64,000 nucleotides of DNA from Lycocorax pyrrhopterus obiensis (lineage: Eukaryota; Chordata; Aves; Passeriformes; Paradisaeidae). Positions 55,601 to 63,210 of the stretch are shown piece after piece; position 1 is the first letter of the stretch; every line of letters starts with the position of its first letter. The stretch spans positions 108,434,547 through 108,498,546 of the forward strand of contig JACSVZ010000002.1 of assembly GCA_014706295.1 (NCBI GenBank), written 5' to 3'. The notes under the pieces were generated by a model. The model had not been told where the DNA came from. It made no database searches and saw only the letters and a list, made by a program, of their open reading frames with translations. The position numbers and the translations under genes are program-made.

Positions 55601-58600
55601 TTTAGTTAATCCAATATATATATGATTCACTTCAGTAAAAATCAAATACATTTTCACAAACACTTATATTTCAAATGTTGTAGGAAGTAAACTACACTTG
55701 GGAGTTCAAAACAGAAAGCTGGAATTAGCAACATTTTGATTATGAATCCAAAGACACACAACATAGACATCTGAAGCTGCAGGTGCATGTCAAGGGCATT
55801 AACCTTGACTAGATAATGACCAAAAATTATTTAGACTTCTGTGGTAAAGACAGTTGGAGAGTGATTTTCATGATTATACATCCTAATTCACAGAGGGAAA
55901 AAAAGCATACAGAATTAGTATTTTGGTAACACTTAAAACCTGGGTTTAGTGTATACTAAGATATAGGTGCACTAAGTATGAAATTCCCCTTACTTTAGCT
56001 CTTGAACATATTGCAAAAGCAATATACTCAACACTCTACTGGAGTAAACTGCATAGTTACATAAGCAAAAACACCTATAGATGGGGTTTGGCTGTAAGGA
56101 CAAGTGAAAAAACTTGTACAAATCTCAAAAAAATCCCTCATGGCAAACCATAGCTACTTTTTATTACTATTACTGTTAAAAACGTGTGTTCATATTAACT
56201 TAGAAAGCTTCACTGAAAATAGAGGAGGCAGATGACTCTGCAAACACTTTATTTTATCTCCTTTTCCTTTAAGTCCTGCTACTCCTTATTGTGCATATTT
56301 AGGCAAAGTACTTTTCATGAGTTTTTCTAATTAAAGTCATTCACAACATTGCTGGTTTAGTTCAGCCTGCAGAACACCACCATCAAATAAACACAGACTT
56401 TCCCTCCCCACCTAAAAAAGGTACATTCGCAGTTTAGATCTAAAAATAAGGACTGAGATTACTTACAGCAAACCAGAAGTGTTCTTGAGTTCATTTATAC
56501 TTTTCTCTGGAACCTTGCTGCCACTAAACCATTTTTTAGTAGCAGAAAACAGTGATCGGCTCAGGCCTTTCCTGGATATTAACTGGAGGAAGACATTGAA
56601 TTAGAGCACTACATCGCAAGAGATCTAAGTTAAACTAATATAAAAAGCCAAGCTTCATTATGGCTTCATAAATTGTTTTTTCTTCCATAAAACAGAAATA
56701 AATAAAAGGAGTAAAATAACTAAGAGCACACTTCTTTAGAATTAATCTCTGACACTGAGATAGAAGTTGCAATTCATATATCTATTTCATCTCAGACAGT
56801 TGAGGTTCATATACTTTCTGTAAACTGGAGAAACATCCATCTTAAGAACTTGAACATTTGATACATCTGTTTGAAAACTAAATTCTAAATAATTAGAATA
56901 TATAATTTGTGGTAGTAGTACAACCTGAAATCTAGACTAAGTGCATACTACAAGAAAGAACTTTCTCTCTGTCACCATCCACATAAAGCATTATCACACC
57001 ATGAACATCAATTTCAAGTGTCAAAGGTATGAGCCACACCTACAAGCAAAGTTACACAACTTTATTCTTTCAGATAATTTCCACTTAGAAGGAAACTTCT
57101 GGAGGGAATTACCACTCCCATCCTATAAGGCAAACTATATCACTCTTTAAAGGTAATTTAAAAAAGCCAAATATCTCCCTTTTCTTACCAGAACTAGGAG
57201 CTTATCCTGCATTCCTGTTTGCTACATTTTATGTAACCACTTCTTTTTAGAGTTTCTTCATAAAACTTACTAAATGTAAACATGGTCAGCACATACAAAC
57301 TCCCAGAAGTAAATTCAGGGAGTGAGCATTCCTTACAGGACATGATCCTTAGTATGAAAAGCCCTCATACTTAAAACTATAACTTGAATAGACAATCCAA
57401 TCAAAATAAAATCAGAGCTCAGATAACAGACTGATATTTGGGTCCAAGACTTAATGCTAAATACAGTAATTTGATTGCACTAATGTAAGTCAATCCATCT
57501 CTGCAGTTGTTTAAGAGCATGTAAGAGTGAAACACTTGTAAAAGAAAGGACTTCACTGTGGTGCAAACAACTTTAATGTATGCACGTGACTTAACATGGA
57601 CATGACATTAATCACACTTCCAAAAAATCCTACTTTGAAAGAAGCATATTCCCTGCAAAAACTGCTAAGATCAGAGTTACACAATTCAGGGTGTCCCTGC
57701 ATTTCTTCCCTGTCAAGTAGCAGCTGAAGGATGCAGTCTTTTTTGCAGATGACTATCAATGAAATACATTTCTTAAATTTAACTGTGTATTCTGATGTTG
57801 AAACACAAGAGTTCATTTTGTTCTCCATGCCAGAATTGTCCAAGAGAACAGAATATTAAGATTTTAGGGTCAAGAACGGATTTTCCTGGAAACACTTCAG
57901 ACAGGCTTTCACCAAGAAGCCACCTTGCACTGGAGCTGTTGATACAAATTAGTTCTCGTTTTTTTAGAAGACAAATTGAGCAATAATGAGAACTTCAGTT
58001 ATTTCTCTTAAATCTGAGTTTTCAGCAAGACCACTGAATCATTAGAAACAGAAGGAAGTAATACTGTCAAAACAGATTTTTGGATAACTGGTTTTATACC
58101 CCAACCATTTTTGCTTCTTATAGCACAAAGTATTTTTAAGGGTAAACTGACCTGATCATTGAGCTGTCGAATAGTTTTCTCTATATGTGGCAAAAGTCCT
58201 CGAAATGTGAATTCCTGTATGAACTGCCTAATTCGATCGTGATCTGTGAGAGTTAAACAAGCACCATGAGGTGTCCCAGAATTTGACTTCTTCGAGTCTT
58301 GCAGCGATGTAGAAGCCTTCATGTAATCAGTGCTATCCAAACTGCCACTGGGATGATCCAGTTGAAGGGGGTGAGTCTTAAAGTTATTTGACAAGCCATC
58401 TGTTGAAAGATTGAAACAAAAACTCCAGTAAGTATAAAGTTACTTAAACATTTTGGGTTTTAAAGGTCATTTTTACTAACCTACTTCAAAGCTTTCCTTA
58501 CTCAGAACTCTGTAAAGCAAAGCAATTCACCAACTGTTCTGCACTACAGGTCAATGCTGAGAAGGCAGCAGCACAGCACTGAGTATTGCATCATTCCTGA

Positions 58601-61600
58601 AATTCTCAGACAGTTCAGGGAATCTCAAGAATTACAACATGGCTAAATATGTACGGTTTTGGTTCTCAACTACAATGCAAAAAAATCTTCCAGTATGCTG
58701 ACTAATATCAACATTGAAGGAAAGCCATGGAAGCATTAAAATCAAAATAAAACATTCATGAAAGTTCGAAATGCAGCAATTTCTACAATGGCTCCATTGG
58801 GTCCATTATCTTTTTTTCTGCTTATGTTTTAAGATTTTTAAAAAAACCAAAACAACACAAACCTAATTTTCCATGTCCTTCCAAGCAATCAACATGTAAA
58901 ACAATTTCCTCTGAAGTCCTCTTTGTTTAGTGAGAAGGGTTGCTGATCACTACTGCATTTAGCTCTCTGAAATAGACTGAGACATTGCTTCATCCTAAGA
59001 CTTAAGCAGTTCTCTTATTTATAAGAAAATCAGCTTGCCCTATCTGGCATGGAGCAAAGCTGAGTTGTGAAAGCAAATCCTTAATGGATTTTATTCATGA
59101 AAAGTAAAGCTGAGTTTGTAAAGCTCAATTAGCAGCTCCCAGACTACATCTGGTCTGCAAGGCCTTAGAAAGACAGCAACTGTAGGCTGTCCTACACCTA
59201 CTAGATCTCCACATGCCTTTCAGGTGAGGTATGAAGTATCTGGGCTGAGGCAGGCCAGACAACGCAGGGTATCTCACTTTCTCCCTATTTGATAATGCCT
59301 CTCATCTGAATCCTACACTGCTATCTGAATTATTTTTTAAGGATGCATTAATTTGCACTCAATTTCATTTACAATCCTCTCCCATCCACAAGCTGAGTTC
59401 CAAAGCAAGTGCCTCCAAACAACTTACAAACTAAGCACTTCCCTGACATTTACAGATTTAATACCAAATCCAAAGACAAAAAAAGCTCCAAAATCTCACC
59501 TTCCAAGTTATAGCAGAGGACACAAACCAAAACTCTCATTATTATGAAAATTGATCATTTAATCCTATATAATTTTTACTAATTACCAGAGTCTGCAGAC
59601 AATATATTTAATCTTACAAAATATGAGCCCAGTACATCATTGGCCATCTCATTAAGGAGATGCCACCAATCCAGCAGGTCAGTACCACAGCATTTTTCTT
59701 TGAGAACACTTAGAGCATTTAGAAAACCATTACCCTGAGTTCCCTAACAAATCATCTAATTAATTACTGTCCAAGACACAAGATGGTTGAGTAAATAATA
59801 TAACATCAAGGTTTTCATAAAGTTACAAAAATACCTTTAATTTCACTGTCTATGCCATCTGATATCAAGTGATCAGTATTCTTGTTTGAAACAACAGTAT
59901 AATCTTCATAGCAATCCTGCCAGAAAAGGTGAAAAAAAAGTCAGAACTTTAAGACTTCTCAACCACATGCAAAAGTCAGTAAACAGTAGCTGTCAACTTC
60001 AGTAAGTTAAATGAATTACTATAGCAGCATGTTTGTTCATATATATATTAACTTCTCTAAGTAGTTTCTGAGGCTTTAAGAAACTGTCTTATTTAAAAGA
60101 CTAAAGTTATATTCACCAAATGAAGCAAGTACCTTCTGACTTACTCAACTAACTCCCCTGTCAACCAAAGCAACTCCAACTCTTACACAGCAATGCCTAC
60201 AGCAGCAAAAATATAGTCCCTAAAGCAGATCCTGAGTAAGCTCACACACACACAAAAACCTATACTGCACAGTTGACGTGGGACAGAGAAAGAGAAAAAT
60301 ATATGATTAGTTCATGGTGGGCTGTAACTCACTGGTCCTCTTAGCTTATAGAATATGAAATGTTTTGACTTTCCAGTACCAGCTACATTTGGTAAAGAAA
60401 TACGATTCCACAAACCTTTTAATCATAAGGAGCTATAAATGCAGGTCAGTCAAAAGCAAACTCAAAAAAGAGTATTTTTGGTTCTAAAGCCACAAATACA
60501 GACATTTATGGCAAACTCAAAACACACAATCACTTGCAATCTTAGCAGATGACAGACCAGATTAGACACAAGAAGTTATCACAAAAACCACACATACTCC
60601 CAACAAAGCAACACACCCATACTCTTTAGTGAAGTACAGAAGACCCACGGGAAAAAAAAATAAGAGGGAGGAAGACAAATAAAAATGAAGGTCAAAAGTT
60701 ACTATGAACAGGATACTTCTGAGGTTACTTCCTCTTACAGCTCTTAAGGCATAAATATTATTTCTGTGCTCCTGTCAGTCTATTTCAGACAGTCCAGTAT
60801 TTCAGTGCTCCTTACTGACAACTTAAGTAGCATAGAGGACAGTTCCTACTGAGGACTCATCTTATGCCCTCACAAAAAGTCATAGCTGTGTCAGAAGTAT
60901 CTTGACTGCCTATTAGCTCATTCTGTAGAAACACATATATAACACTAAGGCAAAACTTAATGCAACTAAAAAATATGCACCTTAAAAACTGTTTTTAGAA
61001 TACTGTAATACCTGGTTCTGGATAGTGTTTTTCTGAAGGTACTGACTCCAAGGATCTGGTATCTGTTCATCTGCTCCTCTATTAGACACTCGAGAATTTA
61101 TTTTCAGCAAATAGCAACCCTGAGTTCCATACCTCTGTTTCATCTCTTCATAAATGGAGTCAGCTCTGAAACAGTAAAACAACATTTATCCTGTCTTGAT
61201 ATCAAACTAACTTTAAAGTGTGTACCGCAACAAGCTATTTTAGACTATTATTCATAGTGTTTAAAAGGAAAATTCTCCTATTTTTAAAGCAATCTGTTAT
61301 GCAAGAGTAAAACTGAGAATCTTCGAGAATTAGTTTAGCAAGCTAGCAAAGAAAGCATCTACCCCAAAAGCTGGGACTGATTAATTTCATTTTACATGAA
61401 CATAAGAAGAAGATCTAAAAATACTACTTTCAAATATCTGCCTTGATAATAGCATACTGGCTAATGGATCCCGTTGCATGTCAAATCTCAACAGAATTTA
61501 TCAATGCAAACATTTTGGTCAAAGAGCTCGCTCATCTGTAAGCTCACTGAAGGCAGATGACCCACCTCTGTTCTTCTCCTGTGCTTACATCATGCAGTAA

Positions 61601-63210
61601 CACATAATATTTGAGCGTGTTTGGTATAAACCATTTGGGATACGAGTATTCACTACTGTGCTGAATCCGATGTTGTTCTTGCGACAGCTTCAGGAACTGC
61701 TCCACAGGGTCAGGTTCACTAGAAGAAACTACCAGCATACCTGAATTCATTATTAAGGACATACACCCAAAGAACACAGGGACAACCACTGATGACAGAA
61801 TAAAATAGGAAGTCTATAAAATAGAATAGATGAGTACAATACTTGAGCACATAAAATATGCTATCACAAAAGTATGTGCAATTAGAATTTGGCCTTTAGT
61901 CTCAATAAAAAACAATCAGTTAACTAATGTCTGTAAAATGAGATGCAACGGGAGTTTGCTCCAATTCTGACACTGAATCTAAGTTTAAGCTGCTATGTGA
62001 TAGCTCATTTAAGATTTTAGATAGAGACCAGATGCTCACATAGCAAATATGTAGCTGAAATTCATCTCCACTGTATTTTAGCTTTCAATTTCCAAGGAGA
62101 CTTGGGGCTTTAAGTTATCACTGAACAACAGTGATAACCAGCGTTGATAAACACAGCAATGTCACCTGAGTAAAAAGCGGAAGTGTTCAGATTTTTACCT
62201 CAATGCAACTATACAATCATTAATAAGGAACATTCTGCTCTGCTACATCTACTCACCAAATCAAAAGACACTAATTCAGGGAAGCCAGAAAGTAAAGTTA
62301 TACTTTAAACATTAGTAAATTCAGAAAGCAAAGTTATACTTTACACATTAGTAAATTCAGAAGTCAGAATCAGTATTTTGCAAAGTTAATTCTGCACAAG
62401 TGTGGCCATTAACATACCTTTCCACCATACTGAAATTATAATGTTCAGTACAGAATTAGGAACAGAGTGTCATGAAACTTGCAGCATCATAATTACTGTA
62501 AAGCTAAACACCAGCCACATCATGAAACAGTGATTATTTTCAATTTCCCTGTAGACAAGCAAATTGCGCCTAAGCTTTGGTTAAAAAAAAAAAAAAAAAA
62601 AAAAAAAGTAAAACATTCAGGCATTGTTCCAGTCTTTCCAGACTTCTTTTTGTCCAGCATAGCTCAAAGTTCACCAAATTTCCAAAACATCCTCTCCCCA
62701 ACCTCCACCAATCCATCTGCTTACAAAAAGCTATTAAAAAGCAGCAGATGCATCCCAAACACACATTCCTCCGTTGTAGATAAGGGACAGTCAAGAGATA
62801 CCTAAAGAGCTACATCAGAAAGTGTCTTAGGATGATGGAGTTTTGTTTACAGGTATTGGCTTTGAGCTCACTTTGACACCAAAGGAGTATGTGGAGAAGG
62901 GGAAAACACCCCAATACCAACAGCACAAAAAAACTCAGGCCAAACAACCACAAAGAAAACCCTGATGCCCTTATGAAATCAGTCTGTGTAGTCAGACAGT
63001 GAAAAAATATATAGGCTTCCAATCATAATTGAGAAAGAGTTACTGCAAAATTTTCAGTGTCTCCTACATGACATTTTGTAACAGCCTACCCTGGAGCACT
63101 CTGTAACACTCAAAGGATACATGCAACATAGTGGTTTAAGAATTCATGATCTGACGCAGGCATTGACTGAAGAAAGCACTCTCTGTAAGACTCAAACCAA
63201 GGAGTAGTAG
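22389..63210 (-). CDS. TRAPPC8: TRAPPC8, trafficking protein particle complex subunit 8 (27 exons, 5' part outside window)
   Basis: This is the gene-level entry; exons E1-E27 are listed separately in transcript order. The product is the vertebrate counterpart of yeast Trs85. In that family it is a TRAPPIII-specific subunit: it positions the Rab1/Ypt1 exchange factor on membranes and acts in ER-Golgi traffic and autophagosome formation. The identification rests on long recognisable stretches, for example LAYSCYHTAKKDFLNDQAML, EPITVEV, DEEGVHEINFLFYYES and SLIKTSLHYPESFNH. The exons total 3,932 bases, and the joined frame encodes 1,309 residues plus TGA with no internal stop. Known family architecture is an N-terminal region, an alpha-solenoid in the middle and Ig-like beta domains toward the C-terminus. 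E5-E11 read as helical repeats, and E13 onward reads as beta-rich. All 26 introns begin GT and end AG on the minus strand. The family is about 1,435 residues long in human as I remember it, so about 117 N-terminal residues lie beyond position 64,000. Confidence 0.97.
24618..24707 (-). CDS. TRAPPC8: TRAPPC8 exon E26
   Basis: It encodes window residues 1203-1231, LCLVPVTLLLSNCSQAVVDV then MIDLRHKPA, with a split Ser at each end. The hydrophobic alternation suits a beta strand of the last Ig-like domain, not a membrane segment. The acceptor is CGCAG and the donor GTAGTG. Confidence 0.96.
24782..24815. repeat. 16-bp tandem duplication in intron E25-E26
   Basis: The unit AGTTAAAATGAATTCC is repeated twice exactly, with the first bases of a third copy following. 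It lies about 75 bases upstream (in transcript direction) of exon E26's acceptor. Confidence 0.95.
26285..26430 (-). CDS. TRAPPC8: TRAPPC8 exon E25
   Basis: It encodes window residues 1154-1201, ELPETVLLKFFRPENTPVPA through SFNHSFHQK. LIKTSLHYPESFNHSFHQK is a conserved family signature. It ends with AG of a split Ser. The acceptor is TTTCAG and the donor GTTAGT. Confidence 0.97.
26431..34386 (-). other. TRAPPC8: Largest TRAPPC8 intron (E24-E25, 7.96 kb)
   Basis: No additional TRAPPC8 peptide was recognised here, and phase between E24 and E25 is already continuous. It contains a G-quadruplex motif at 28,491 and unassigned AT-rich sequence. No repeat family was recognised. Confidence 0.75.
28491..28515 (+). 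repeat. G-quadruplex motif
   Basis: Five G-runs of lengths 4, 8, 3, 3 and 3 are separated by single T or A bases. This meets the strictest G3+N1-7 quadruplex pattern with one-base loops. It lies in the 8-kb intron on the strand opposite to the TRAPPC8 transcript, so the transcript carries the C-rich complement. Confidence 0.9.
34387..34488 (-). CDS. TRAPPC8: TRAPPC8 exon E24
   Basis: It encodes window residues 1120-1153, AYVVEDNKQLILEGQHHVAL then NTVGKEAFSFPQKQ. Thirty-four codons, phase 0 at both ends. The acceptor is CTGTAG and the donor GTAATC. The longest intron in the window follows. Confidence 0.97.
35012..35197 (-). CDS. TRAPPC8: TRAPPC8 exon E23
   Basis: It encodes window residues 1058-1119, IISSASPCADFFFQSLSSEF through VDLNIVVLWK. 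The middle (THVQSHTHASQRVVKQS) is a variable His/Ser linker, and the end is a conserved beta strand. The acceptor is TTGTAG and the donor GTATGT. Confidence 0.97.
36765..36805 (-). CDS. TRAPPC8: TRAPPC8 exon E22 (41-bp small exon)
   Basis: It encodes window residues 1045-1057, NYTFADIVFGNEQ. It is the shortest exon found and is too short for ordinary ORF detection; it is supported by the conserved peptide, acceptor CTTAG, donor GTAGGT and phase agreement on both sides. Skipping it would shift the frame. Confidence 0.94.
36922..36990 (-). CDS. TRAPPC8: TRAPPC8 exon E21
   Basis: It encodes window residues 1022-1043, TKLASRERAKLCFKAVRCKN then SE. It is 69 bases with the same phase at both ends, so it could be skipped in frame. 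The acceptor is TTTCAG and the donor GTAGGT. Confidence 0.95.
37443..37539 (-). CDS. TRAPPC8: TRAPPC8 exon E20
   Basis: It encodes window residues 989-1020, SETGVKEFHIVQVSSNSKHW then KLQKSVNISGDK, plus one base of a split Asp. The acceptor is CCTTAG and the donor GTATGT. Confidence 0.97.
38814..38961 (-). CDS. TRAPPC8: TRAPPC8 exon E19
   Basis: It encodes window residues 940-988, HRVLRHTAVICTSRSLHIRA through FVDVENINT. The acceptor CCTAG is preceded by an unusually long pure pyrimidine tract (listed separately). The donor is GTAAGT. Confidence 0.97.
38964..39009. repeat. 46-nt polypurine/polypyrimidine tract at E19 acceptor
   Basis: The plus strand is A and G only for 46 bases. On the transcribed strand this is the pyrimidine tract ending at the TAG acceptor of exon E19. 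It is several times longer than a usual tract and ends in a T13 run. Confidence 0.95.
40381..40795 (+). mobile_element. Solo LTR-like element, ERVL-type, antisense to TRAPPC8
   Basis: The order of recognisable blocks is the LTR start (GGCTGGGACAGTCAATTTTA), GCCATGTTTTGGATTTGCAC, GCTGAGCAGGGCTTGCACAG, CCAAAGGGATATTCCATATG and TGATGGAGCCCTCATTTCCC. This is the layout of a common avian LTR that I know as ERVL-class. No internal retroviral sequence flanks it. The segment after ATATTCCATATGG is shortened, and no TATA-like box remains there. It sits in intron E18-E19. Confidence 0.75.
41304..41746 (-). CDS. TRAPPC8: TRAPPC8 exon E18 (largest exon, 443 bp)
   Basis: It encodes window residues 792-938, starting VFFINFPTGLLCGEIRKAYV and ending ESIKKHSKM. 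It includes a Ser/Thr-rich loop (LTPLSPSASENC, LLSSASSADFGFG) between beta segments, then LPMWLRGPDEEGVHEINFLF. It ends with TG, which joins T of E19 to make Cys. The acceptor is ATACAG and the donor GTAAGT. Confidence 0.98.
41846..42150 (+). mobile_element. Avian CR1-like or LTR-derived interspersed repeat
   Basis: The core GGAGAGGGTGGTCAAACAGT, GGCTTCCTGGAGAGGCGGTT and CTGGACTGGATGATCACTGC matches a repeat widespread in bird genomes that shares its 3' part with CR1 and is also found in some passerine LTRs. It is antisense to TRAPPC8 and begins about 100 bases upstream of exon E18. Which of the two families it belongs to cannot be settled by eye. Confidence 0.75.
42539..42696 (-). CDS. TRAPPC8: TRAPPC8 exon E17
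   Basis: It encodes window residues 740-791, KFVSNGLSVRGRQDLEIQGP through ITEEMPLLE. RQDLEIQGPRLNNTKEEKTS is nearly invariant in vertebrates. The acceptor is TTTCAG and the donor GTATGT. Confidence 0.97.
43735..43861 (-). CDS. TRAPPC8: TRAPPC8 exon E16
   Basis: It encodes window residues 697-738, ARLKLFPHQTGELHILGVVY through PSIGLQT. GELHILGVVYNLGTVQG is a conserved beta-hairpin-like segment. The acceptor is CCACAG and the donor GTAAGT. Confidence 0.97.
44128..44420 (-). mobile_element. CR1-type LINE fragment, same strand as TRAPPC8
   Basis: On the plus strand it begins CAGAATCACAGAATGATTGAAG, the reverse complement of a CR1 3' end. It continues with recognisable antisense CR1 text (CCAACTTGCCTGCTCAAGCA, CTCTGGGCAGCCTGTGCC, GTTCAGGTGGAGCC). 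A short AT-rich stretch interrupts it near 44,305-44,340. It lies in intron E15-E16 and is old and diverged. Confidence 0.85.
44556..44630 (-). CDS. TRAPPC8: TRAPPC8 exon E15
   Basis: It encodes window residues 672-696, GMCDEDMVGTEAIAEFLINS then EETKV. Twenty-five codons, phase 0 at both ends, so it is frame-neutral if skipped. The acceptor is TTTTAG and the donor GTAAGT. Confidence 0.95.
45721..45851 (-). CDS. TRAPPC8: TRAPPC8 exon E14
   Basis: It encodes window residues 629-671, PITVEVSFRNPLKVPLLLTD through KHDGETKEQ. PITVEVSFRNPLK is a beta-strand pattern typical of the Ig-like/adaptin-ear folds of the family. The acceptor is TTAATAG and the donor GTAAGG. Confidence 0.97.
46042..46236 (-). 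CDS. TRAPPC8: TRAPPC8 exon E13
   Basis: It encodes window residues 564-627, EKQAATHVSLDQEYDSESSQ through SKFPLAVIE. The acidic stretch DQEYDSESSQQ is followed by a conserved segment leading into the first Ig-like domain. The acceptor is CCCCAG and the donor GTAAAG. Confidence 0.97.
46979..47087 (-). CDS. TRAPPC8: TRAPPC8 exon E12
   Basis: It encodes window residues 527-562, NATQLSPDGPLPQLPLPYIN then SSATRVFFGHDRRPAE. The Pro-rich run probably links the solenoid to the beta domains. The acceptor is CTCCAG and the donor GTTAGA. Confidence 0.96.
48112..48336 (-). CDS. TRAPPC8: TRAPPC8 exon E11
   Basis: It encodes window residues 452-526, KKHALRCYCQAMQVYKGKGW through FLREYLYVYK. It resembles TPR-like helices and continues the solenoid. 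Seventy-five codons, phase 0 at both ends. The acceptor is TTGCAG and the donor GTAAAC. Confidence 0.97.
49043..49058 (+). repeat. G16 homopolymer
   Basis: Sixteen consecutive G residues followed by CGCG, in intron E10-E11. Homopolymers of this length are prone to sequencing length errors. Confidence 0.9.
50346..50477 (-). CDS. TRAPPC8: TRAPPC8 exon E10
   Basis: It encodes window residues 408-451, DSDLRSALLLEQAAHCFINM through HRFSKAGQ. The exon is phase 0 at both ends with 44 codons, so skipping it would keep the frame. The acceptor is AAACAG and the donor GTAAGT. Confidence 0.97.
52019..52124 (-). CDS. TRAPPC8: TRAPPC8 exon E9
   Basis: It encodes window residues 373-407, NMVLAERCVLLSAEILKSQS then KYSEAAALLIRLTSE, typical paired solenoid helices. 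The acceptor is CTTTAG and the donor GTAAAA. Confidence 0.97.
52435..53395 (+). mobile_element. Avian LTR-like interspersed repeat filling a TRAPPC8 intron
   Basis: Recognisable blocks run in order: CTAGGTACCAGGTGCCCACC, GACAGGGAGATCACTCACCG, ATGGGCAAAACAACTTG, repeated CTGC(T/A)CCA...GGCTGCAG units, then TTCTCACTCCTTTCTCACAG and a final GCAGCCACCCCACTACC. I recognise this as a repeat common in bird genomes and believe it to be endogenous-retrovirus related, but the family is unassigned. Its middle is a degenerate internal array. It has no long open frame. Confidence 0.65.
53573..53673 (-). CDS. TRAPPC8: TRAPPC8 exon E8
   Basis: It encodes window residues 339-371, EMAAVSAFLQPGAPRPYPAH then YMETAIQTYRDIC, and ends with AA of a split Lys. 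The acceptor is CTTGTAG and the donor GTATGT. It is separated from E9 by an intron largely made of repeat. Confidence 0.97.
55010..55160 (-). CDS. TRAPPC8: TRAPPC8 exon E7
   Basis: It encodes window residues 289-338, starting YPPEAPELQIRKMADLCFLV and ending at MLYAAGAL. It is a helical-repeat part of the solenoid and nearly unchanged from mammals as remembered. The acceptor is TTATAG. The donor GTTGGT is a weaker match to consensus but is required by the phase-0 join to E8. Confidence 0.97.
56467..56582 (-). CDS. TRAPPC8: TRAPPC8 exon E6, with probable amphipathic membrane helix
   Basis: It encodes window residues 250-287, LISRKGLSRSLFSATKKWFS then GSKVPEKSINELKNTSGL. In the segment GLSRSLFSATKKWFSG, Leu, Leu, Phe, Ala, Trp and Phe fall on one face of a helix and Arg, Lys and Ser on the other. 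Yeast Trs85 is known to bind membrane through an amphipathic helix in this part of the protein; equating the two is inference. The donor is GTAAGT. Confidence 0.96.
58152..58399 (-). CDS. TRAPPC8: TRAPPC8 exon E5
   Basis: It encodes window residues 168-249. The first half (about residues 168-212) is a variable linker rich in Ser, Thr and His. The second half (ACLTLTDHDRIRQFIQEFTF through IEKTIRQLNDQ) is strongly conserved and helical. The acceptor is CAACAG and the donor GTCAGT. Confidence 0.96.
59835..59916 (-). CDS. TRAPPC8: TRAPPC8 exon E4
   Basis: It encodes window residues 140-166, DCYEDYTVVSNKN followed by TDHLISDGIDSEIK, plus one base of a split Asp. This acidic, Ser-rich stretch looks like a flexible linker, and it is one of the least conserved parts relative to the mammalian protein as I remember it. 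The acceptor is GGCAG and the donor GTATTT. Confidence 0.9.
61012..61165 (-). CDS. TRAPPC8: TRAPPC8 exon E3
   Basis: It encodes window residues 89-139, including YEEMKQRYGTQGCYLLKINS and ending at NTIQNQ. The segment DEQIPDPWSQYL is strongly conserved in the family. The acceptor is TTTCAG and the donor GTATTA; the exon ends in phase 0. Confidence 0.96.
61566..61740 (-). CDS. TRAPPC8: TRAPPC8 exon E2
   Basis: It encodes window residues 31-87, starting MLVVSSSEPDPVEQF and continuing through SYPKWFIPNTLKYYVLLHD. It begins with GT after AATTCAG and ends with AG before donor GTGGGT; the AG is completed by A from E3 to give Arg. This is the start of the conserved TRAPP 85-kDa subunit family region. 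Confidence 0.96.
62289..62360. repeat. 36-bp tandem duplication in intron E1-E2
   Basis: Two adjacent 36-bp units beginning AAAG(T/C)AAAGTTATACTTTA differ at two positions only, so the duplication is recent relative to the surrounding repeats. Confidence 0.93.
62583..62607 (+). repeat. A25 homopolymer
   Basis: Twenty-five A residues on the plus strand. No retrocopied gene was recognised immediately upstream, so it reads as a simple repeat, not a processed-pseudogene tail. Confidence 0.9.
63121..63210 (-). CDS. TRAPPC8: TRAPPC8 exon E1 (first visible)
   Basis: It encodes TTPWFESYRECFLQSMPASD followed by HEFLNHYVA (window residues 1-29). It starts after TTTCAG with two bases of a split codon and ends with T, which joins GT of E2 to make Cys. 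The donor is GTATCC, which is weak; reading on would meet TGA within three codons, so this position is needed to reach the next exon. The alternative, a later donor, would include the stop. Confidence 0.93.

Larger units (their letters stand above)
53674..61565 (-). other. TRAPPC8: TRAPPC8 introns between E2 and E8
   Basis: Introns of 0.4-1.6 kb. I recognised no repeat family or other gene in them. The phases of E2 through E8 are continuous. Confidence 0.7.

Noticed and set aside
62583..62607. A25 run as the tail of a processed pseudogene
   Set aside because: No coding-like or retrocopied sequence is recognisable to its left, and no target-site duplication was evident.
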